Shown here one piece after another: positions 12,507 through 22,214 of a DNA stretch of 50,814 nucleotides. The translations under genes were made by a program, and so were the position numbers. Positions within the stretch are counted from its first letter, which is position 1. Each line of letters begins with the position of its first letter. The stretch lies in the NCBI GenBank assembly GCA_017995215.1, contig JAGOJH010000008.1, positions 1-50,814 of the forward strand, written 5' to 3'. Source of the stretch: Thermoclostridium sp. (lineage in GTDB: Bacteria > Bacillota > Clostridia > DSM-8532). Under the pieces are notes generated by a model, which was not told where the DNA came from, did not search any database, and was given only the letters and a program-made list of their open reading frames with translations.

Positions 12507-13253
12507 CTATTGTAACCCAATGTGTTCCATCAGCTTGTCAAGGTATTGCTTTCTGGTAAAGTTATCCGGAAGGTTTGGCACAAGACCGACCTTCTGGTAA
12601 AAATGCTGGTACAGTTGCGCTTCCAGGGTTTGAGAGCTGAACTGGTTTTTTGGATCCCGACTTCTTATGGAATACTCTGTCAGCAAGGCTTCTTCTTTTT
12701 GTGAAAGGATAAGGCTTCTTAGTTCAGCAGGAATAACCGAAGGCTGGACCAGGCTGTTTTTCTTTCCCCTTACCTTTACGACAACCGTATTGGCTGCAAG
12801 GTCACCCACCCTCATATATCTGGTGGAGAAAAGAACTGTGATCACACCAACAGCATAGATTCCCGGCAGCATATCCCCAATGCGGATGAGGTTGCGGATG
12901 AGTGCTGCGGTTGTTGAGACAGGTTCGCCATTAGCCATTATCACCTTCAGCCCCACAATTTTCTTCCCCGGTGTGGCGCCCTTCATAAAAACCTCAAACA
13001 GGAAGAAGTAACCAAATTGAAGAACAAAGGTCAGCAGCAGGACGATTACGATATACAGCGTGTTTTCCTGAACCACCATCAGGTCCAGAGAGGTCTCGCC
13101 TGCAATCGCAAGCAGTATGATGGTGATGATACCAATAATGGTTCCCTGTATGATCGTATCAATTGCAACTGCTACACCACGGGAACCCGGGCCCGCAAGC
13201 TCAAATTCCAGGGAAACATTTTCCGGGGTCTGTACATAATACACATTTCTCAT
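12507..13253 (-). CDS. RDD family membrane protein
   Basis: About 248 residues. The N-terminal half is an RDD domain: GPGSRGVAVAIDTIIQGTII (Arg and Asp of the family signature), two hydrophobic helices, then FEVFMKGATPGKKIVGLKVI, the diagnostic end of the RDD fold, and STRYMRVGDLAANTVVV. The C-terminal about 90 residues are soluble and helical. RDD proteins are membrane transport-like proteins of unclear substrate. Start at 13253 chosen from GGGAG eight bases upstream. RDD genes frequently neighbour SpoIIM-domain genes, and here that gene is divergent on the other side of the shared promoter region, which supports a joint function. Confidence 0.9.
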   Translation of the reverse strand: MRNVYYVQTPENVSLEFELAGPGSRGVAVAIDTIIQGTIIGIITIILLAIAGETSLDLMVVQENTLYIVIVLLLTFVLQFGYFFLFEVFMKGATPGKKIVGLKVIMANGEPVSTTAALIRNLIRIGDMLPGIYAVGVITVLFSTRYMRVGDLAANTVVVKVRGKKNSLVQPSVIPAELRSLILSQKEEALLTEYSIRSRDPKNQFSSQTLEAQLYQHFYQKVGLVPNLPDNFTRKQYLDKLMEHIGLQ

Positions 13254-13308
13254 CTTTGTTACTCCCATTCAGCCATTGGCAGGCATAAGATGAATCTTTT
13301 CCAGAATC

Positions 13309-13336
13309 ATTGTAACAGATATTTCTATTTGGTAAA
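13309..13336 (-). promoter_or_regulatory. promoter of RDD gene
   Basis: Minus strand TTTACC (13331-13336), 16-base spacer, TACAAT (13309-13314) with TGT in front (extended -10). Its two hexamers occupy almost the same bases as the hexamers of the divergent SpoIIM promoter. Confidence 0.5.
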
Positions 13337-13338
13337 AT
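13310..13338 (+). promoter_or_regulatory. promoter of SpoIIM-domain gene
   Basis: Plus strand TTGTAA (13310-13315), 17-base spacer, TAAAAT (13333-13338) with TGG in front (extended -10). The leader to the ATG at 13393 is about 48 bases. It is superimposed head-on with the RDD promoter. Confidence 0.55.
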
Positions 13339-13392
13339 AGATTCTACAGAAGTTAACTGTTTTTATGTGAAAAGATCTGAATTGGAGAAAAC

Positions 13393-14352
13393 ATGAACGA
13401 GACAAATTTTATTCATACTCATCAAGAAACCTGGCAGGATCTGGAGGATGTTCTGAAGCAGGTAACGGATAAGAAAAAGCTGCGGAAGAATACCGAGCTG
13501 CTTCACCACCTTTTATTTTTGTATCAGACTGCCTGCGGGCATCTGTCCATCGCACGCACCCGATACGGCAGCACAGGTACCACAGAATACCTGAATGGTC
13601 TGGTGACGCGTGCCCATCAGTCCATCTATGTCTCCAAACCAAACAGCTTATCGAAGATCCTGCGGTTTTTTACCCACAATTTCCCTGCCATGTTAAGAAA
13701 AGAAGTGGTTTTACTGCTGATTTCCACTGGTATCTTTATGTTCGGCTTCCTGTTCAGCTTTTTCTTTACCCTGGCTCAGGAAGATTACGCTCTATCCTTT
13801 GTAACCTCCGATTACGTGGAAGGGGTGAAGGGAGTTGGCGAAGGAGCGACCGACATAAACAACTCGGTCGCTTCGGTGGTCATTTTTACAAACAATATTC
13901 AGGTTGGCATTGTTGCTTTTGCCCTGGGAATAACCTTTGGTATCGGAACGGTTTTCGTTCTGGTGAAAAACGGGATGATGCTCGGAGCCCTCGCAGCTCT
14001 TGCGTTAAACGCAGGGAACGGTTATCATTTCTGGGCACTGATCCTCCCCCATGGTGTACCAGAGCTGCTTTGCATTTTTATCTGCGGTGCAGCAGGCCTT
14101 TTAATTGGAAAATCCATGCTCTTCCCCGGCCTTTTGTCCCGCCGCAGTTCTTTTGCAGAAGGTGGAAAAACGGCGCTGCGTCTTCTTATAGGAACCATTC
14201 CGCTGTTTGTGCTGGCCGGGCTGACCGAGGGTTATTTTACTCCGCTGCCAATTCATCCGTTATGGAAATACATTGTGTCCGTTGTCTGGTTGCTAGTATT
14301 GCTGTTTTATGTGGTTCTTCGAAAAAAGAACACAACCCCCGCTAAACAATAG
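13393..14352 (+). CDS. SpoIIM-domain membrane protein
   Basis: 319 residues. A soluble helical N-terminus of about 100 residues (MNETNFIHTHQETWQDLEDV, coiled-coil-like) is followed by a stage II sporulation M-type membrane domain: TM helix about 115-138, FTNNIQVGIVAFALGITFGI, ALALNAGNGYHFWALILPHG with the family's conserved H-G-x-x-E (HGVPELLCIF), and further helices. True SpoIIM of the DMP engulfment complex is shorter, about 200 residues. This longer form is the COG1300 type usually found beside RDD, MoxR and DUF58 genes, so the role is more likely envelope-related than engulfment. GGAG precedes the ATG. Confidence 0.85.
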   Translation: MNETNFIHTHQETWQDLEDVLKQVTDKKKLRKNTELLHHLLFLYQTACGHLSIARTRYGSTGTTEYLNGLVTRAHQSIYVSKPNSLSKILRFFTHNFPAMLRKEVVLLLISTGIFMFGFLFSFFFTLAQEDYALSFVTSDYVEGVKGVGEGATDINNSVASVVIFTNNIQVGIVAFALGITFGIGTVFVLVKNGMMLGALAALALNAGNGYHFWALILPHGVPELLCIFICGAAGLLIGKSMLFPGLLSRRSSFAEGGKTALRLLIGTIPLFVLAGLTEGYFTPLPIHPLWKYIVSVVWLLVLLFYVVLRKKNTTPAKQ

Positions 14353-14360
14353 CAGGGGTT
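14334..14360. terminator. hairpin between convergent genes
   Basis: AACCCC-x-GCTA, loop AACAA, TAGC-x-GGGGTT: an 11-bp stem with one mismatch that overlaps the SpoIIM stop codon. On the minus strand a TTCTTTTTT tract follows after a few bases; on the plus strand TTTTTTT follows about 20 bases on. Likely a weak bidirectional terminator. Confidence 0.5.
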
Positions 14361-14384
14361 GCGATTGCAAACCAGACGATTTTT

Positions 14385-15290
14385 TTATTTATACAGCTTC
14401 AGCATTTTTCTGTATTCTTCAAGCCGCTCCCTGCTGATTGAATTCAATGGTTCCCGAATGCTTGAAATAATGATGCTATCATGCACACCTTTTTCCAGAA
14501 TGCCGGTTAGCTCGATAATGTTTGTACCGTCATCCGGGTATGTCACGCCGTACATGTCCAGCCTGCGAACCCGGGAGTATCCGAACATTCCTTCAAAGGC
14601 TTCACGTATTTTCTTCTCAACCTCGATAAGGTATGATTTCACGGTAAACGGACAAACCACAATGACGGTATGATAATCATAGCTGATGATCCTGTCGGTG
14701 TCGCGCATATCCTTTTTCAATTTGTCATAAAATTCATGTATCGACCCCACATTTATGCCTGTAAACCTTCCCATGACAAACGATATGGAATATTTGCCCC
14801 TTACAGCCCTGTTAATCTCGCGCTTTATAGCTTCATCGGTAGTTAAATCGGCTGTACCATACGCCTTCTGAAGCTCGTGTTCATGTATTGGCTCTTCATG
14901 TGGTAATGTCTTAACGAATTCAGTAATGCGCGTGTAAAAGATATCCCGCATTTGTTCTCTCTTCTCGGGAATCAGAACAACGTCCTCAATTCCCGCTTTT
15001 TTCGCACCACCAACAAATTCACTGACATCATCGGGGATGATAGCCAGAACAGGGAAATCTGTTGCAGATTCTTCCTTCATTTTTCGTACAAATTCATACT
15101 GCTCCTTGCTGGTTTCCCTTCCGATTTGAATGATTTGAAAAAAAATCGTATCCTGAAAAATGTCGAGCTTTAACTGAATATCGTTTATATCCAGACCTTC
15201 CAAAAATTCCAGACCATTATCGTGAAGGATCTTCAAAACGATTCCCTTGATCACCCTGTCTTCAATATAGATTAAAACTTTTTTCGCCAT
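14385..15290 (-). CDS. degenerate receiver plus GGDEF-like protein
   Basis: About 301 residues. Residues 1-130 have the alternating strand-helix pattern of a response-regulator receiver (KKVLIYIEDRVIKGIVLKIL ... FPVLAIIPDDVSEFVGGAKKAG) but no obvious phosphoacceptor Asp at the end of the third strand. After a linker with HEEPIHEHELQ, residues about 150-300 resemble the diguanylate-cyclase fold (LKKDMRDTDRIISYDYHTVIVVCPF). The GGDEF signature is replaced by a hydrophobic strand, so catalysis is unlikely. It may bind a nucleotide or a partner. Start at ATG 15290 rather than the GTG three codons upstream. Annotated as a signalling-like protein of unknown role. Confidence 0.6.
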   Translation of the reverse strand: MAKKVLIYIEDRVIKGIVLKILHDNGLEFLEGLDINDIQLKLDIFQDTIFFQIIQIGRETSKEQYEFVRKMKEESATDFPVLAIIPDDVSEFVGGAKKAGIEDVVLIPEKREQMRDIFYTRITEFVKTLPHEEPIHEHELQKAYGTADLTTDEAIKREINRAVRGKYSISFVMGRFTGINVGSIHEFYDKLKKDMRDTDRIISYDYHTVIVVCPFTVKSYLIEVEKKIREAFEGMFGYSRVRRLDMYGVTYPDDGTNIIELTGILEKGVHDSIIISSIREPLNSISRERLEEYRKMLKLYK

Positions 15291-15415
15291 ATAAACCACT
15301 CACTTCATATCTGAATCCGTATTTTATATCGACGCATTATTGCTTGCAGTTTAATATTGCCCGATATTTCTGATTTTAGCTTCGTTACTTTTTTGTCAAT
15401 CAAGCTGAAATCCCG

Positions 15416-15444
15416 TTGCGTTCAATTCTTGTTTATGGTATATT
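15416..15444 (+). promoter_or_regulatory. promoter of phosphofructokinase gene
   Basis: TTGCGT (15416-15421), 17-base spacer, TATATT (15439-15444) with TGG in front, an extended -10. The leader to the ATG at 15575 is about 125 bases; no riboswitch was recognised in it. Confidence 0.55.
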
Positions 15445-15574
15445 TATTTTTGGCAATGAAAGGCTTTTTATCGAAAAATCTGATTGCAGTTGGCTATCAG
15501 GCTGGTGAATGAAACTGACATTCTTATATGTTCAGAAATACCCGGCCTGTATCATAAACACAGGAGGCGTAGAT

Positions 15575-16825
15575 ATGTCAAAATTAGTTGGAAACGCAAT
15601 TTTTGGCCAGTCCGGCGGGCCTACATCGGTAATTAATGCAAGTGCAGCCGGTGTTTTTACGGAAGCGTTAAAGCAGGAAAGCATCCCGAAGGTTTTCGGT
15701 GCTGCGAATGGCATCAAGGGAATTCTTGAAGAAAAATTTTATGATATGAGCTGTGAAGGCGCATATGAACTGGAGCTGATGAAAACCACCCCTTCCTCGG
15801 CATTGGGCTCTGTTCGCTACAAGCTGAAAAAAGCCGAAGATGATGAAACCGATTACAAGCGCCTGCTTGAGGTCTTCAAGAAGTATGATATCCGTTATTT
15901 CTTCTATAATGGCGGAAACGATTCCATGGATACCTGCAACAAAATAAGCAAATACATGCAGAAGGTCGGCTATGAATGCCGTGTTATGGGCGTTCCGAAG
16001 ACAATCGACAACGACCTGACCGGAACCGACCATTGCCCCGGTTATGGCAGCGCTGCACGCTACATTGCAACAGCAACCATGGAGGTTTATCTGGACGCAC
16101 GTGTTTATGACACACCCATGGTTTGTGTCCTTGAGGTAATGGGAAGAAATGCAGGTTGGCTCACAGCCGCTACTGCTCTGGCTGCATACAAGGGTGCAGG
16201 GCCGGATCTCATCTATCTGCCGGAAATTGAATTTGACATGGATAAATTCATTGAAGATGTTAAGGAAGTTTATCAAAGAAACAGCGGAAAAGTAATCATT
16301 GCAGCTTCTGAAGGCATCAGGGATAAAAATGGAAAGTATATCTCGGAGTATGGTTCTGACCTTGCAAAGGAAAAGGACTCTTTCGGTCATGCACAATTGG
16401 GTGGTACTGCAGCGGTTCTTGCCGATATTCTGAAGAAGGAACTGAAATGCAAAACCCGCGCTATTGAATTCAGCCTGTTGCAGCGCTGTGCAGCCCACTG
16501 CGGCTCAAAGACCGATGTGGAAGAAGCTTTTACGGCCGGACAACTGGCTGTCAGGTATGCAGTTGAAGGCATTACCGATCAGATGGTAGCCTACGAAAGG
16601 GAGCCGGGAGAAAAATACAATTGTGATTTCAAGCTGGTGAATCTGTCCACCGTGGCCAATACCGAAAAGAAAATTCCGCGTGAGTGGATTAATCAACAGG
16701 GAACAGGCCTGACCCAGGATTGTATCAATTATGCGCTTCCGCTGATTCAGGGTGAATCCACACCTCCAATGGAAGATGGGCTGCCCCGCTTTGCAAAACT
16801 GAAAAAGGTGTGGGCAACAATTTAA
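15575..16825 (+). CDS. 6-phosphofructokinase, probably pyrophosphate-dependent
   Basis: 416 residues, start set by AGGAGG seven bases before the ATG. The phosphofructokinase fold begins NAIFGQSGGPTSVINASAAG. The donor-site loop is GGNDSMDT (113-120) instead of the GGDGS of ATP-dependent enzymes; an acidic or amide residue here is the known discriminator for pyrophosphate use. The catalytic PKTIDNDL (141-148) and the MGRNAGWL fructose-6-phosphate site are present. It would interconvert fructose-6-phosphate and fructose-1,6-bisphosphate with PPi, reversibly, as in many Clostridia. Monocistronic with clear promoter and terminator. Phosphoryl-donor preference is inferred, not shown. Confidence 0.9.
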   Translation: MSKLVGNAIFGQSGGPTSVINASAAGVFTEALKQESIPKVFGAANGIKGILEEKFYDMSCEGAYELELMKTTPSSALGSVRYKLKKAEDDETDYKRLLEVFKKYDIRYFFYNGGNDSMDTCNKISKYMQKVGYECRVMGVPKTIDNDLTGTDHCPGYGSAARYIATATMEVYLDARVYDTPMVCVLEVMGRNAGWLTAATALAAYKGAGPDLIYLPEIEFDMDKFIEDVKEVYQRNSGKVIIAASEGIRDKNGKYISEYGSDLAKEKDSFGHAQLGGTAAVLADILKKELKCKTRAIEFSLLQRCAAHCGSKTDVEEAFTAGQLAVRYAVEGITDQMVAYEREPGEKYNCDFKLVNLSTVANTEKKIPREWINQQGTGLTQDCINYALPLIQGESTPPMEDGLPRFAKLKKVWATI

Positions 16826-16840
16826 TGCTTTTGGTAAACT

Positions 16841-16868
16841 AAAAAAGAAGGGGTTTCCCTTCTTTTTT
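16841..16868 (+). terminator. intrinsic terminator of phosphofructokinase gene
   Basis: AAAAAAGAAGGG, loop GTTT, CCCTTCTTTTTT: a perfect 12-bp stem that includes its own T tract, 15 bases past the stop codon. Confidence 0.9.
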
Positions 16869-16923
16869 GTTTGCCTGTAAGGCTTATTTTGATTCTTATT
16901 CCAGGTACCAATGTAAAATATGG

Positions 16924-18096
16924 TCAGGTGCCGGAAATGGGTTTCCCATCGGCGATTTCCTTTAAACGTACTGCAGCATAGGAGCTGTATTGGCTGGCAG
17001 GGAAATTGTCGATGATAGCCTCGAACAATTCAACGGCTCTGTCTATTTCTTCACATCTTGCGGCAGCTTTTCCGGCCTGATAATACAGGTTCGCCTTATA
17101 ATTGGGCTTGTCTGCCTGTAAATAAGTGATAGCGCTTTCAAATTTCTCGAAAGCCTGCCTGTAAACCTCTGGATCTTTTAGCGTGTTACCGTCATACAGC
17201 TCGCCTGCTTCCTTATATAGCAGATTGGCGGCCTCCAGCCTGACCTTATCTAACAGGTTTTTATGCTCGAGTGTAAAACCAGCAGGAACCGGGCTCGGGT
17301 TTTTCGTCAGCAAGTCGGCGGCTTGAATGAAGTTCCCGGCTGTAAACTCAGCTTCAGCTTGTTCCAAAAGCACCGACCAACCCTTATATTGCTCGAAACT
17401 TTCCGATAAGCTGAGGTTTTCATCCTTGCTGGCCTGAAGATCGATTTCAAGGTTTTTGATCCGCTCGTTCAGCTTGTTAATTTTTTCTACCAATTGGGGA
17501 TCCTGCTGAATGTTTTCAACCCTCTTTACCGTAAACAGGGATTTATTGGTTGGAACCATCCACCAGATGAAAAGCACCAGTACCATGCCCATCAGCATAC
17601 CGGCAATATATTTCAAACCATAGATATTATTGTTCTCCTTCCCCAGCCCCTTGGCCAGAAAGGATGAAAAATCCCCTTGCGTTTGCTGAGGCTTGTGTTT
17701 TACGGGTTTTTCCTTTTTCTTTGCTGGATGGGTGTCATTTCTTGGAGCATCGGGTGCCAGACCCTTCATTTTATTCAGGTATTCCAGTGCCCTGATGCTG
17801 CTGTCATCGGCATCGATGACCTGCTTGAAGGCGTTCTCGGCCATATCTTCCTTGCCAATGGCCATATAGCATATCCCCATCAGGTTCATGGCTTCATAAA
17901 AAACAGGATGCAACGAAATCGCTTTTTTTAAAGCGATCACCGCCATATCTTCATTTCCGAACCGGACATCTTCCAAAGCTTTGTTAAACAGCACAATGGC
18001 TTCTACTACATTTTCAGGCAATGTGCCGGAGCTTTCCTGAACGGATTCCAGATCGATTGGTTGATATCCTTCAAGCTCCATTTTTGTATCCAACAT
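16924..18096 (-). CDS. membrane-anchored TPR protein
   Basis: 390 residues in a TPR-TM-coiled-coil-TPR layout. Residues about 35-110 form two TPR-like repeats (FGNEDMAVIALKKAISLHPV, GKEDMAENAFKQVIDADDSS) predicted in the cytoplasm. A basic proline-rich linker (KKKEKPVKHKPQQ) follows, then one TM helix (YIAGMLMGMVLVLFIWWMV, about 165-185), a coiled coil (VEKINKLNERIKNLEIDLQA) and an outside TPR/TolA-like C-terminus (KFESAITYLQADKPNYKANL, IDRAVELFEAIIDNFPASQY). It follows folC and secA on the same strand 73 bases downstream. A scaffold linking inside and outside of the membrane is plausible; function unknown. Confidence 0.8.
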   Translation of the reverse strand: MLDTKMELEGYQPIDLESVQESSGTLPENVVEAIVLFNKALEDVRFGNEDMAVIALKKAISLHPVFYEAMNLMGICYMAIGKEDMAENAFKQVIDADDSSIRALEYLNKMKGLAPDAPRNDTHPAKKKEKPVKHKPQQTQGDFSSFLAKGLGKENNNIYGLKYIAGMLMGMVLVLFIWWMVPTNKSLFTVKRVENIQQDPQLVEKINKLNERIKNLEIDLQASKDENLSLSESFEQYKGWSVLLEQAEAEFTAGNFIQAADLLTKNPSPVPAGFTLEHKNLLDKVRLEAANLLYKEAGELYDGNTLKDPEVYRQAFEKFESAITYLQADKPNYKANLYYQAGKAAARCEEIDRAVELFEAIIDNFPASQYSSYAAVRLKEIADGKPISGT

Positions 18097-18169
18097 GATT
18101 CCTACCCCCGAACCTGTTTGTTTACATAATGTCGATTAACCATGCAGTAATGGCATATGTAAACAGGCT

Positions 18170-19459
18170 TCAATTTTTGGGCCGCGCACGAACAAGTGTA
18201 CGTACCTGTCCGATATAGTAAAGTGAACCCAGGGAAGCGATTATATCATCGGCAGACGACAGTTTCAAGGATTTTTCCACTGCTTCCTTTATTGTAACAC
18301 TTATTTCAACAAATTGACAATACTTCACCATCACTTGTGCCAGGTTTTCAGCCGGAAGTGCCCGGGGTGTGCAGGGAGTGACGGCAATAAACCGTGAAGC
18401 GATTTCTGAAAGCTCTGCGACCATGGTTTCATATTCCTTGTCGCGCATGACGCCAAAGATGATAATGGCTTTTCTGCCAGGATATATTGCCTTGAAGGTT
18501 TCCACAAAGGAACGGATTCCGTCGGGATTATGCCCACCGTCAATATAAAAGTCGGGATGGGTCTGCAAAAGCTCAAAACGACCCGGCCACGAAGCATTTT
18601 GAAACCCCATGCGCACTTTTTCATCAGGAAGGCTGTAGCCCATTTCAACTAAAACTTCAATGGTTTTCAATGCAACCGCAGCATTATAAACCTGATGCAC
18701 CCCGACAATGGGGGTTTTAAAACTGCCCAGGCGCGGATGGATGAAGGAAAGTCGCCCTTTTTTTAGCTTCACATCGATTAATTCTGCAGGATTGACACGG
18801 TAAAGGGTGGCTTTTTGGTTATTACACACTTGTTCAATAGTATCCAGCGCTGATTGTTCCTGCGGATACGTGACCACACGGCCATTATCCTTAATGATAC
18901 CAGCTTTCTCATAGGCGATCTTTGCCAGGGTATCCCCCAGAATAGCCATATGATCCATTTCAATCTTTGTGATCACCGATACCAGCGCTGCAGCTATGAT
19001 GTTGGTTGCATCAAACCGCCCGCCCAGGCCTACTTCCAGAATAACCAGGTCGCATTTCTTTTCATAATAATATAAAAAAGCCAATGCGGTAATAACCTCA
19101 AACTCGGTGGGATGTTCCAGGCCCTGAGAGATCATTTCATCGATGACCCCTTTGACCCTGGTGACATATTCAGCCAGTTCTTCATCGGAAATATCCTTTC
19201 CGTCAAGGTTTATCCTCTCGTTAAAACGGACAATAAACGGGGAGGTGTAACGCCCCGTTCTGTAACCGGCAGCAGATGTCACAGACGCTATAAAGGCTGC
19301 AGTGGACCCTTTGCCGTTGGTTCCCGCAATGTGAATGAACTTTAACCGGTCCTGTGGGTTCCCCAGCCTTTGGGTCAGGGCCCTGATTCTTTCCAGCCCC
19401 GGCTTGCTTCCAAACTGCTCCAGGCTGTGTATATAGTCGATCGCTTGCTGATAATCCAT
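18170..19459 (-). CDS. folC: folylpolyglutamate/dihydrofolate synthase
   Basis: 429-residue Mur-ligase-fold enzyme adding glutamate to dihydropteroate and folates. The P-loop is HIAGTNGKGSTAAF (about 43-56), followed by the folate-binding SPFIVRFNERI. VILEVGLGGRFDATNII provides the catalytic Glu and Mg2+ contacts; MDHMAILGDTLAKIAYEKAGIIK and the C-terminal DGGHNPDGI complete the family set. Length matches Firmicute FolC. The gene begins 15 bases after secA and has AGAAGGA before the ATG, so it is in the yerC-secA operon. No other folate genes are nearby. Confidence 0.95.
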   Translation of the reverse strand: MDYQQAIDYIHSLEQFGSKPGLERIRALTQRLGNPQDRLKFIHIAGTNGKGSTAAFIASVTSAAGYRTGRYTSPFIVRFNERINLDGKDISDEELAEYVTRVKGVIDEMISQGLEHPTEFEVITALAFLYYYEKKCDLVILEVGLGGRFDATNIIAAALVSVITKIEMDHMAILGDTLAKIAYEKAGIIKDNGRVVTYPQEQSALDTIEQVCNNQKATLYRVNPAELIDVKLKKGRLSFIHPRLGSFKTPIVGVHQVYNAAVALKTIEVLVEMGYSLPDEKVRMGFQNASWPGRFELLQTHPDFYIDGGHNPDGIRSFVETFKAIYPGRKAIIIFGVMRDKEYETMVAELSEIASRFIAVTPCTPRALPAENLAQVMVKYCQFVEISVTIKEAVEKSLKLSSADDIIASLGSLYYIGQVRTLVRARPKN

Positions 19460-19474
19460 ACGATTTCCTTCTGA

Positions 19475-22210
19475 TTAATTTTTACCACAACACATTTTGT
19501 ACTTTTTGCCGCTGCCACAGGGGCATGGATCATTCCGGCCAACCTTTTCAACATCCCGCTTTTTCGGTTTTTTTACGGTTTCTCCGTCACCGCCGTGAGA
19601 TGCTGTCACAGGCTTTGCCACCTGGGTTCTTTGGACAACAATGTTCTCCTTGCGGATGCGCAACAGTTCAGTCACCGAATCGTGCTGAATATTACGGATC
19701 ATGTCATCAAACATGTCGAAGCCTTCCATGCGGTATTCAACCACCGGATCGCGCTGCCCGTATGCCCTTAACCCGATGCCATGCTTCAGCTGATCCATGG
19801 CGTCGATATGATCCATCCACTTTTCATCCACCGACTTTAACAGGATGCGGCGCTCAAGCTCACGCATGATTTCGCTGCCAAACATCTCTTCATGCCGATT
19901 GTAGTTTTCAATAGCCTTCTCATTTAATATTTTCTTCAAACCCTCGATATCCAGGTTATCCATGTCCAGGGCATTGTGGTTGAAGGAGCCCTTTTCCAAA
20001 ATGGTGTCTTCAACATTGGCCTTCAGCGCAGCCCATTGCCAGTTTTCAGGATAGGGGCTTTCCTTGCAGTATTGATTGATTACATAATCGATGATGCCGT
20101 CGATCATCTTGATGAAGTTGTCTTTCAGGTTCTCGCCGTTGAGCACCTTGTAGCGCTCCTTGTAGATCAGCTCACGCTGCTGGTTCATGACATCGTCATA
20201 CTGCAGCACAGTTTTACGGCGGTTAAAGTTGATGCCCTCAATTTTTTTCTGAGCAGTTTCAATGGCATTGGACAGCATGCGGTGCTCGATGGGCTGATCC
20301 TCTTCAAGGCCAATCATGGTTACCATGGCCATCAGCTTATCAGAGCCGAAAAGGCGCATCAAATCATCCTCGAGGGAGATATAGAAACGGGATTCACCCG
20401 GGTCACCCTGACGGCCGGAGCGGCCACGCAGCTGGTTATCGATACGTCGTGATTCATGCCTTTCGGTACCGATAATTTTTAGTCCGCCGGCTTCGATAAC
20501 CTGTTTCTTTTCCTGATCGGTTTCCTTTTTATACTGTTCGTAAAATTTCTTAAAAATAACCCGGGACTTTAAGATTTCCTGATCGTCGGTTTCATTGAAG
20601 CTGGTGGACATGTTGATGTAATAATCATCCATGCCCTGTTTGCGCATCTCCTGCTTTGCCAGAAATTCCGGGTTGCCGCCGAGCATGATGTCGGTACCGC
20701 GGCCGGCCATGTTTGTAGCAATGGTCACCGCAGCGTATTTTCCTGCCTGTGCCACAATTTCTGCTTCACGGTCGTGGTACTTCGCATTTAACACATTGTG
20801 CTTGATGCCCTGCTTCTTTAAAAGAGCACTTAGGAATTCTGAGGTTTCGATGGAGATGGTACCTACCAGCACCGGCTGACCTTTCTTGTTGCTTTCCAGA
20901 ATATCCTGAATGACAGCATTAAACTTTCCGCCAATCCCCTTATACACCACATCGGAATGATCCTGGCGGGCAATCGGCAGGTTCGTGGGAATGACAATGA
21001 CATCCAGCTTATAGATGGCCTGGAATTCCTGTTCTTCGGTGAGAGCGGTACCTGTCATGCCGGCCAGCTTCGTGTACATTCTAAAATAGTTCTGGAAGGT
21101 AATGGTCGCAAGGGTTTTGCTTTCCCTTTCCACCTTCACGCCTTCCTTGGCTTCGATGGCCTGGTGCAGACCTTCACTGTATCTTCTTCCATACATCATG
21201 CGTCCGGTGAACTCATCGACGATAATGATTTCCCCGTCCTTTTCGACGTAGTCTACATCTTTTTTCATCAGACCGTGGGCACGGATAGCCTGGTTGACAT
21301 GATGAGAAATGGTCATGTTTTCAGCATCGGACAGGTTTTCGATATGGAAAAACTGTTCGGCTTTTGCAACACCCTTAGGGGTAAGCGTGGAGGTGTGCCC
21401 TTTTTCATCGACAATGTAGTCGGCGTCTGAATCATCGTCAAAGGTTTTATCATCGGTCTCGATCAAAACCTTTTTTCTTAGCTTTCTCACCAGAATATCG
21501 GCCTGCTGATACAAATCGGTGGATTTGTCGCCCGGTCCGGAAATGATTAGCGGCGTACGGGCTTCATCGATGAGGATCGAGTCCACTTCATCGACAATGG
21601 CGTAATGATGGCCGCGTTGAACCATGTGCTCCTTGTAAACCACCATGTTGTCACGCAGGTAATCAAAACCGAATTCATTGTTTGTTCCGTATGTGATGTC
21701 GCAGTTATAAGCTTTTCTGCGCTCGTCGTTGTCCAGATCATGCACGATGACGCCCACCGAAAGGCCAAGGAATTGATATACCTTTCCCATCCATTCGGAG
21801 TCGCGGCGGGCAAGGTAATCATTTACGGTAACAACATGAACCCCTTTTTCCTCCAGAGCGTTCAGATAAACCGGCAACAAAGCAACCCAGGTCTTACCTT
21901 CACCTGTTTTCATTTCAGAAATGCGGCCCTGATGAAGGACAATCCCACCGATTAATTGAACGCGGAAGTGTTTCGATCCAAGAACACGTTTTGTAGCTTC
22001 CCGTACCACGGCAAATGCTTCGGGAAGAATGTCGTCCAGGGTTTTGCCCTCATTCAGCAATTGTTTGAAATAAGGGGTTTTCTTTCTGAGTTCTTCGTCG
22101 GAAAGCCTTGTCATGTCGCTTTCCATGGCCTCTATTTTATCAACTATGGGCTCCAGCCGTTTTACTTCCTTATCGCTGTAGCTTCCAAAAATTCTTTCTA
22201 AAAATTTCAA
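19475..22210 (-). CDS. secA: preprotein translocase ATPase SecA
   Basis: 911 residues; drives post-translational export through SecYEG. Seen in order: [20 protein letters not shown], Walker [15 protein letters not shown], the DEAD-type [18 protein letters not shown], preprotein cross-linking domain, [13 protein letters not shown] and [15 protein letters not shown] motifs of the second motor domain, helical scaffold/wing, and a C-terminal zinc site [13 protein letters not shown] (SEC-C) that contacts SecB-like partners or phospholipid. The start is an unusual TTG (22208-22210): family alignment begins exactly at MKFLERIF and AAGGAGAG lies upstream. The yerC stop is only 4 bases away, inside the Shine-Dalgarno region, so translation is probably coupled. 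Confidence 0.97.
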   Translation of the reverse strand: MKFLERIFGSYSDKEVKRLEPIVDKIEAMESDMTRLSDEELRKKTPYFKQLLNEGKTLDDILPEAFAVVREATKRVLGSKHFRVQLIGGIVLHQGRISEMKTGEGKTWVALLPVYLNALEEKGVHVVTVNDYLARRDSEWMGKVYQFLGLSVGVIVHDLDNDERRKAYNCDITYGTNNEFGFDYLRDNMVVYKEHMVQRGHHYAIVDEVDSILIDEARTPLIISGPGDKSTDLYQQADILVRKLRKKVLIETDDKTFDDDSDADYIVDEKGHTSTLTPKGVAKAEQFFHIENLSDAENMTISHHVNQAIRAHGLMKKDVDYVEKDGEIIIVDEFTGRMMYGRRYSEGLHQAIEAKEGVKVERESKTLATITFQNYFRMYTKLAGMTGTALTEEQEFQAIYKLDVIVIPTNLPIARQDHSDVVYKGIGGKFNAVIQDILESNKKGQPVLVGTISIETSEFLSALLKKQGIKHNVLNAKYHDREAEIVAQAGKYAAVTIATNMAGRGTDIMLGGNPEFLAKQEMRKQGMDDYYINMSTSFNETDDQEILKSRVIFKKFYEQYKKETDQEKKQVIEAGGLKIIGTERHESRRIDNQLRGRSGRQGDPGESRFYISLEDDLMRLFGSDKLMAMVTMIGLEEDQPIEHRMLSNAIETAQKKIEGINFNRRKTVLQYDDVMNQQRELIYKERYKVLNGENLKDNFIKMIDGIIDYVINQYCKESPYPENWQWAALKANVEDTILEKGSFNHNALDMDNLDIEGLKKILNEKAIENYNRHEEMFGSEIMRELERRILLKSVDEKWMDHIDAMDQLKHGIGLRAYGQRDPVVEYRMEGFDMFDDMIRNIQHDSVTELLRIRKENIVVQRTQVAKPVTASHGGDGETVKKPKKRDVEKVGRNDPCPCGSGKKYKMCCGKN

Positions 22211-22214
22211 ATGA

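Noticed and set aside
15668-16498. 276-codon minus-strand ORF inside the phosphofructokinase gene
   Set aside because: Same reason: a shadow of a conserved gene with clear promoter, ribosome site and terminator on the plus strand.
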